From Oscillospiraceae bacterium (GTDB taxonomy: Bacteria > Bacillota > Clostridia > Oscillospirales > Ruminococcaceae): a DNA stretch of 9,755 nucleotides. Location: assembly GCA_003453215.1 (NCBI GenBank), contig DMMB01000023.1, forward strand, positions 1-9,755. The letters run 5' to 3'. Below, one piece after another: positions 4,848 to 9,755 of this stretch. The first letter of the stretch is position 1. Every line of letters starts with the position of its first letter. Both the position numbers and the translations under genes were made by a program. Under the pieces are notes generated by a model. That model worked only from the letters and a program-made list of their open reading frames with translations. It was not told the origin of the DNA and did no database searches.

Positions 4848-7436
4848 ATGGCTACTACCAAAAAATCGACGGCAAAAAAACGCAAACCGGCAGCCAAAAA
4901 GCCAACCAAGGCACAGCTGCAGGCCAAACGGGAACTCAATGCCATTATTCTATTTGTACTGGGCGTGCTGCTGCTGCTATTGGCGGCCATTTCCGGCGAT
5001 AAAGCATGGAACACCCTACATAATGTTCTGCGCGGCCTGATGGGCTGGTGCTGCTATCTGATCGGCCCGCTGATGATGATTGTAGCGGTGCTGCTGACCA
5101 TGGACCGAACGGCCATTACGCCGGGGCTGAAGAGCGCCAGCGTGGTGCTGATGGTGCTGCTGCTGTGCGGGATCACCCATATTATCGGCGGCAGCGCGGC
5201 AGAGGGCACTTTTGGGGAGACCATCAAGGCCCTGTATCAAAGCGGCACTTCCCTTATTGGCGGCGGAGCCCTTGCCATATTGTTCGGCGTATACCCGCTG
5301 CGGTGGCTGGGGCATACCGGCGCGCTGATTGTGGATATTCTGCTGTTCTTTGTGTTCTTTATGATTTCTACCGGCACTACGCTGATTGGTCTGTTCCAGG
5401 GGGCAGCCAAGCCGGTGAAGAAGCTGGAAGAGGTCTATACCGCCGCGGTGGAAAACCGCCAGGCGGCAGCGGAGGCTGCCGAAGCCGCCCAAAAGAAAAA
5501 CCGCAAGAATTTTAATATTGATGTGGCGCTGGAGGGAGAGGAAAAATCCCCGGCCAATGCCAGAAAAGACGCCCTGACCAAAGAGGGCGAAGCCTCCCGC
5601 CGCAAGGTGGAGCGTCTGACCGATGCCATGAAAGTTTCCACCAATACGGGGAAAGCCTATGACTTCGACAGCGAGCCGGACAAGCCGGTGGAACCGGAAT
5701 CGGCTCCCGCTCCCACCCCCGCTCCGGTGGTGGAACCCGATTTCCAGCCGGTTGCGCCGCTGGTGACCAATGCCGCGCCGACCCCGGCCGAAACCTCAAT
5801 CGAGGATCTCATCACCCGGGCAGTCAGCGGCAGCGCAGTGGTGGGTGAACCTGCCGCCGAAGCCAAGGATGGCAAGCTGCACTTTGGCGAAACGCCGGAA
5901 GAAAAAGCAGAGCAGGCGGCGCAGGAAGTGCTGCTGGAACCGGTGCCGGAGGAAAAAACCTACACCTTCCCGCCGGTAAACCTGCTGGAAGAACCCAAGG
6001 CGACCCGCGGCGGCAATACCCAAAAGGAACTGCGCGCCAATGCCGACCTGCTGGTGGATACGCTGCGCAGCTTTGGGGTGGAAACCCGCATTGTGGATAT
6101 TTCCCGCGGGCCGGCCGTTACCCGGTATGAGCTGCAGCCCTCCGCCGGGGTCAAGATCAGCCGCATCACCAACCTGGCCGATGATATTGCTCTGAACCTT
6201 GCGGCCGGCGGCGTGCGGATCGAAGCACCGATTCCCAATAAGGCCGCCATCGGCATTGAGGTGCCCAATAAAGATATTGCGGCGGTGCCCATTCGGGAGA
6301 TTATTGACAGCACCGAATTTACCTCCGCCAAGAGCCGTCTTTCGGTGGCGCTGGGCAAGGATATTTCCGGCCGCATCTGTCTGGCCGATCTGGCCAAGAT
6401 GCCCCATTTGCTGATCGCGGGCGCGACCGGCAGCGGTAAATCCGTTTGTATCAATTCCATTATCATCAGCCTGCTGTATAAATCCTCCCCGGAGGATGTC
6501 AAGCTCCTGATGATCGACCCCAAGGTGGTGGAACTGGGCGGTTACAATGGCATACCGCACCTGCTGGTGCCGGTTGTTACCGATCCCAAAAAGGCCGCCG
6601 GCGCCCTGTGCTGGGCGGTAGGCGAAATGCTGAACCGCTATAAACTTTTTGCTGCCACCGGCACCCGCGACCTGGAAGGCTACAATCGCCTGGCCGCCGA
6701 GCGGGAAGAGCTGCACCCCATGCCGCAGATTGTCATTATCATCGATGAGTTGGCCGACCTGATGATGGCGGCTCCCAAAGATGTGGAAGATTACATCTGC
6801 CGCCTGGCGCAGATGGCCCGCGCGGCGGGAATGCATCTGGTTATTGCCACCCAGCGTCCCTCCGTCGATGTCATCACCGGCCTAATCAAGGCCAATATTC
6901 CCAGCCGGATCTCCTTCGCTGTTTCCTCGCAGATTGATAGCCGTACCATCCTGGATATGGGTGGCGCTGAAAAACTTCTGGGCCGCGGCGATATGCTGTA
7001 TTACCCCGTTGGCAGCAGCAAGCCCACCCGCGTGCAGGGCTGCTTTGTGACCGATAGTGAGGTAGAACGTGTTGTCACCTTTATCAAGCAGGGCGAAAAG
7101 GGCGAATATGACGATACCATTATGACCGAGATTGAGCAATCCGCCGCCCAGGTGAAGGGCAAAGGAGGGGCATCCGGTTCCGCCCCCGCCGGCGACAGTG
7201 ACGGCTCCGAAGGCGATGAGCTGCTGGAACAGGCTATTGCAGTGGTGGTGGAAGCGGGTCTGGCCTCCACGTCTCTGCTGCAGCGGCGGCTGAAGGTGGG
7301 CTATGCCCGCGCCGCCCGCCTGGTGGATGAAATGGAAGAAAAGGGCATTGTAGGCCCCTTTGAGGGCAGCAAGCCCCGTAAGGTGCTGATGACCAAGGAA
7401 CAGTACTACGAGCGGAAAACCATGTCCGCCGATTAA
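4848..7436 (+). CDS. ftsK: DNA translocase FtsK/SpoIIIE
   Basis: An 862-residue septal DNA pump that moves chromosome arms during division and, in spore formers, into the forespore. A Lys/Ala-rich tail (1-29, with KKRKPAAKK) precedes four or five membrane helices (about 31-48, 60-86, 97-113, 135-150, 157-182). A long Ala/Pro/Glu linker of low complexity runs about 185-390. The alpha subdomain follows (NTQKELRANADLLVDTL onward). The RecA-like motor has Walker A GATGSGKS (525-532, Lys531) and Walker B IVIIIDELAD (628-637, Asp633/Glu634). Residues 790-862 form a gamma winged-helix domain with the family's LLQRRLKVGYARAARLVDEME sequence-reading helix. Start ATG at 4848 has an AAAGGAG site with a long 14-base spacing. 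The length is normal. TepA and YlzJ nearby favour the SpoIIIE side of the family, but sequence alone does not separate the two. Confidence 0.97.
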   Translation: MATTKKSTAKKRKPAAKKPTKAQLQAKRELNAIILFVLGVLLLLLAAISGDKAWNTLHNVLRGLMGWCCYLIGPLMMIVAVLLTMDRTAITPGLKSASVVLMVLLLCGITHIIGGSAAEGTFGETIKALYQSGTSLIGGGALAILFGVYPLRWLGHTGALIVDILLFFVFFMISTGTTLIGLFQGAAKPVKKLEEVYTAAVENRQAAAEAAEAAQKKNRKNFNIDVALEGEEKSPANARKDALTKEGEASRRKVERLTDAMKVSTNTGKAYDFDSEPDKPVEPESAPAPTPAPVVEPDFQPVAPLVTNAAPTPAETSIEDLITRAVSGSAVVGEPAAEAKDGKLHFGETPEEKAEQAAQEVLLEPVPEEKTYTFPPVNLLEEPKATRGGNTQKELRANADLLVDTLRSFGVETRIVDISRGPAVTRYELQPSAGVKISRITNLADDIALNLAAGGVRIEAPIPNKAAIGIEVPNKDIAAVPIREIIDSTEFTSAKSRLSVALGKDISGRICLADLAKMPHLLIAGATGSGKSVCINSIIISLLYKSSPEDVKLLMIDPKVVELGGYNGIPHLLVPVVTDPKKAAGALCWAVGEMLNRYKLFAATGTRDLEGYNRLAAEREELHPMPQIVIIIDELADLMMAAPKDVEDYICRLAQMARAAGMHLVIATQRPSVDVITGLIKANIPSRISFAVSSQIDSRTILDMGGAEKLLGRGDMLYYPVGSSKPTRVQGCFVTDSEVERVVTFIKQGEKGEYDDTIMTEIEQSAAQVKGKGGASGSAPAGDSDGSEGDELLEQAIAVVVEAGLASTSLLQRRLKVGYARAARLVDEMEEKGIVGPFEGSKPRKVLMTKEQYYERKTMSAD

Positions 7437-7463
7437 TGCAACTTATTTTATAAGAGGAATTCC

Positions 7464-8135
7464 ATGAATACCCTTACTGAAACTCTTTTTACGGCGTTGG
7501 AAGCGATAGGCACTGTGGCTTTTGCGGTTTCCGGCGCTACGGTAGCCCTGCAGCGCCGTCTGGATGTCTTTGGCGTTATGCTGCTGGGGCTTACCACCGC
7601 GCTGGGCGGCGGCTGTATCCGCGATCTTTTGCTGGGGCGTACCCCGCCGGTGATGTTCAGCCAGCCGCTTTATGCCATTGTGGCCATCGTTACCTCGCTG
7701 GTGGTGTTCCTGCTGGCGTGGTATTGCCGCATCGGCTTTTTTGGCCACATGGTCCTCATCGATCGCATCAATAATATCTTTGATGCTTTGGGCCTTGGAA
7801 TGTTCACCGTCATTGGGGTACGGGCCGGGGTGGCGGCCGGCTACGGGGAGAATGCCTTTCTGTGTGTATTTCTGGGGCTGCTTACCGGGGTGGGCGGCGG
7901 CGTCCTGCGCGATATGATGAGCCGGGAAATCCCCATGGTGCTGTGCCGCCGGGTGTATGCCATTGCCTGTATCATTGGCGGGGTGGCATACTTCCTGCTG
8001 CGCATCTCCCTGCAGGAAAGCGCGGCGGCTCTTATTGGCGTTATTTTGGTATTTGTTATCCGTATGCTGGCCACCCGTTACCGCTGGAGCTTGCCCCGCA
8101 TCAGCGAGGACCAGCAAACAGAACCGAGAAAATAA
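7464..8135 (+). CDS. TRIC/YadS-type membrane protein (UPF0126)
   Basis: A 223-residue membrane protein of the trimeric intracellular cation channel family, related to bacterial YadS/YicG; some bacterial members are annotated as glycine transporters. It shows the family's internal duplication. Repeat one has GGGCIRDLLLGRTPPVM (48-64) and repeat two GGGVLRDMMSREIPMVL (144-160). Both contain the hallmark triple glycine followed by an RD pair; in TRIC structures the glycines kink a helix near the pore. About seven hydrophobic helices are visible, and the C-terminal tail (204-223) is polar. It follows ftsK by 27 bases with an AGAGGA site and precedes the YgiQ-type gene by 14 bases. Channel versus transporter activity is not decidable here. 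Confidence 0.92.
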   Translation: MNTLTETLFTALEAIGTVAFAVSGATVALQRRLDVFGVMLLGLTTALGGGCIRDLLLGRTPPVMFSQPLYAIVAIVTSLVVFLLAWYCRIGFFGHMVLIDRINNIFDALGLGMFTVIGVRAGVAAGYGENAFLCVFLGLLTGVGGGVLRDMMSREIPMVLCRRVYAIACIIGGVAYFLLRISLQESAAALIGVILVFVIRMLATRYRWSLPRISEDQQTEPRK

Positions 8136-8149
8136 GAAAGGGAGCAGGT

Positions 8150-9755
8150 ATGAGCTTTCTGCCAATCACAAAAGAAGAAATGACGGCCCGCGGCTGGGAG
8201 GCCGCGGACTTTATCTATGTCACCGGCGATGCTTATGTGGATCACCCCAGCTTTGGCCCGGCCATCATCACCCGCCTGCTGGAAAGCCAGGGCTACCGGG
8301 TAGCGGTGCTGGCACAGCCCCGCTTTGATACCCCGGAGGAGATGACCCGCTTTGGCCGTCCCCGGCAGGGCTTCTTGGTTTCCGGCGGCAATATCGATTC
8401 GATGGTTGCCCACTATACGGCGGCCCGGCGCCTGCGCAGCGAGGATTTTTATTCTCCCGGCTGCCGGGCGGGGCTGCGGCCCGATCGCGCCACTGTTGTC
8501 TATTGCCGGCTGATCCGGGAGGCCTATGGCGATATTCCCATCGTCATCGGCGGGCTGGAAGCATCGCTGCGCCGCTTTGCCCACTATGATTATTGGGATG
8601 ACGCGGTGCGCCCCTCCATTCTGGTGGAAAGCGGTGCGGATCTTCTGATTTATGGGATGGGCGAGCACCAGATGACCGAAATTGCCGCCCGCATGGCCGG
8701 GGGAGAACACCCTGCCGCTATGCAGGATATCCGCGGCACCTGCTATCTTTGCCCCCTTACGACCCCCCTGCCGGAAAATGCCGTCTCCTGTGCTTCCTTC
8801 GATAAAGTATCGCAGGATAAAAAGACTTATGCCCGCGCTTGCCGCCTCCAGTTGGAAGAGCAGGATCACGTGACCGGCCGGGCTGTGGTGCAGAAGCATG
8901 GGGAGCAGTACCTGGTGCAGAACCCGCCGGCTTTGCCGCTGACCACCGAAGAACTGGATGCGGTGGCAGAGCTGCCCTACGAGCGCTACTATCATCCCAT
9001 CTATGAGGAAATAGGCGGTGTTCCCGCCATCCAGGAGGTAGAATTTTCCCTTACCCATAACCGCGGCTGCTTTGGTGCCTGCAATTTCTGCTCCATTGCG
9101 TTCCACCAGGGACGGTATATTACCACCCGCAGCCATGCTTCTTTGCTGCGGGAAGCCGAAAGCTTTACCCATAACCCTCGTTTCAAGGGCTATATTCACG
9201 ATGTCGGCGGCCCCACAGCCAATTTCCGGGCCCCCTCCTGCAGCAAGCAGGCTGCCCATGGCCTGTGCAAGGATAAAAAGTGCCTGGCCCCTACCCGCTG
9301 CCCGGCCGTCAAGGTGGATCACACTGATTACATCCAGCTATTGCGGGAACTGCGTGCCATTCCGGGCGTAAAAAAGGTATTTGTCCGCAGCGGCCTGCGC
9401 TACGATTACATGATGGGTGAAGAGGACGATACCTTCCTTACCGAGCTGGTGCGCTACCACATCAGCGGCCAGCTGAAGGTGGCACCGGAGCATTGCAGTG
9501 CCCGCGTGCTGGACGAAATGGGCAAGCCTCATATCAATGTCTACGAGGCATTCCTGCGTCGCTTCCAGCGCATCTGCCAAAAGGAGGGGAAGGAGCTGTA
9601 CCTCATCCCCTACCTGATGAGCAGCCACCCCGGCAGCACCATGCGGGATGCCGTAGAACTGGCACTGTTCCTGAAAAAACACCATCTCCGCCCCCAACAG
9701 GTACAGGATTTTTACCCCACGCCGGGTACCGCTTCCACCTGTATGTTCTATACCG
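8150..9755 (+). CDS. ygiQ: YgiQ-family radical SAM protein, partial at the right edge
   Basis: A radical S-adenosylmethionine protein of the YgiQ/UPF0313 family; its chemical reaction is not established. The 535 complete codons seen are part of a family usually of about 600-740 residues, and the gene is cut by the window edge with no stop. The N-terminal domain has SGGNIDSMVAHYTAARRLRS and the IVIGGLEASLRRFAHYDYWDD block. The 4Fe-4S site is RGCFGACNFC, with Cys307, Cys311 and Cys314 in the canonical CxxxCxxC. A second cysteine group (364, 373, 378, 384) follows, then VFVRSGLRYDYMM and the LKVAPEH and PYLMSSHPG blocks typical of the family. The start at 8150 has a GGGAG site 5 bases upstream, and the gap to the TRIC gene is only 14 bases, so the two are likely co-transcribed. 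Confidence 0.95.
   Translation, partial: MSFLPITKEEMTARGWEAADFIYVTGDAYVDHPSFGPAIITRLLESQGYRVAVLAQPRFDTPEEMTRFGRPRQGFLVSGGNIDSMVAHYTAARRLRSEDFYSPGCRAGLRPDRATVVYCRLIREAYGDIPIVIGGLEASLRRFAHYDYWDDAVRPSILVESGADLLIYGMGEHQMTEIAARMAGGEHPAAMQDIRGTCYLCPLTTPLPENAVSCASFDKVSQDKKTYARACRLQLEEQDHVTGRAVVQKHGEQYLVQNPPALPLTTEELDAVAELPYERYYHPIYEEIGGVPAIQEVEFSLTHNRGCFGACNFCSIAFHQGRYITTRSHASLLREAESFTHNPRFKGYIHDVGGPTANFRAPSCSKQAAHGLCKDKKCLAPTRCPAVKVDHTDYIQLLRELRAIPGVKKVFVRSGLRYDYMMGEEDDTFLTELVRYHISGQLKVAPEHCSARVLDEMGKPHINVYEAFLRRFQRICQKEGKELYLIPYLMSSHPGSTMRDAVELALFLKKHHLRPQQVQDFYPTPGTASTCMFYT

Noticed and set aside
5796..6836. A 346-codon open frame antisense to ftsK
   Set aside because: It lies fully inside the well-conserved FtsK motor region and its translation shows no recognisable domain.

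Overview
The window reads as a chromosomal segment of a GC-rich, low-oxygen gut-type Firmicute, most likely a clostridial lineage of the Oscillospiraceae/Ruminococcaceae kind. This is an inference from the gene set (TepA–YlzJ–FtsK/SpoIIIE, DUF3784, YcxB-like, short Gram-positive-type CysE), the strong AAGGAGG-type ribosome binding sites and the overall base composition. No rRNA, tRNA, CRISPR array, insertion sequence, integrase or phage gene is visible, and codon use looks uniform. It is mostly an ordinary housekeeping region.

Layout. Positions 1-75 hold a possible extended -10 promoter for a 99-residue orphan protein (76-375, +). A two-gene minus-strand unit follows: cysE (1377 to 715), encoding serine O-acetyltransferase, then a small DUF3784 membrane protein (711 to 397) only 3 nt downstream. 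A 292-base divergent spacer (1378-1669) separates this unit from a long rightward gene train. The spacer contains a good promoter with an inverted repeat across its -10 box, a second weaker promoter, a possible 34-codon ORF, and competing GC-rich stems on the cysE leader strand.

The rightward train runs to the right edge without a convincing terminator: a dCMP deaminase family protein (1670-2161), a ClpP-fold TepA-like protease (2228-3037), a YlzJ-like protein (3034-3234, overlapping), undecaprenyl-diphosphatase uppP (3280-4161), a YcxB-like membrane protein (4212-4745), the DNA translocase FtsK/SpoIIIE (4848-7436), a TRIC/YadS-type membrane protein (7464-8135), and a YgiQ-type radical SAM protein that runs off the edge (8150 onward).

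How the genes fit together. The tepA–ylzJ–spoIIIE order is a conserved Firmicute neighbourhood, as in Bacillus subtilis. Here uppP and a YcxB-like gene sit between ylzJ and the translocase, placing cell-wall lipid-carrier recycling beside septal chromosome segregation. I found no clear undescribed multi-gene system. The items most worth a second look are the operator-like repeat, the possible small ORF, the AT-hook-like tail on TepA, the long hairpin before ftsK, and the PH-like C-terminal end of the orphan protein.
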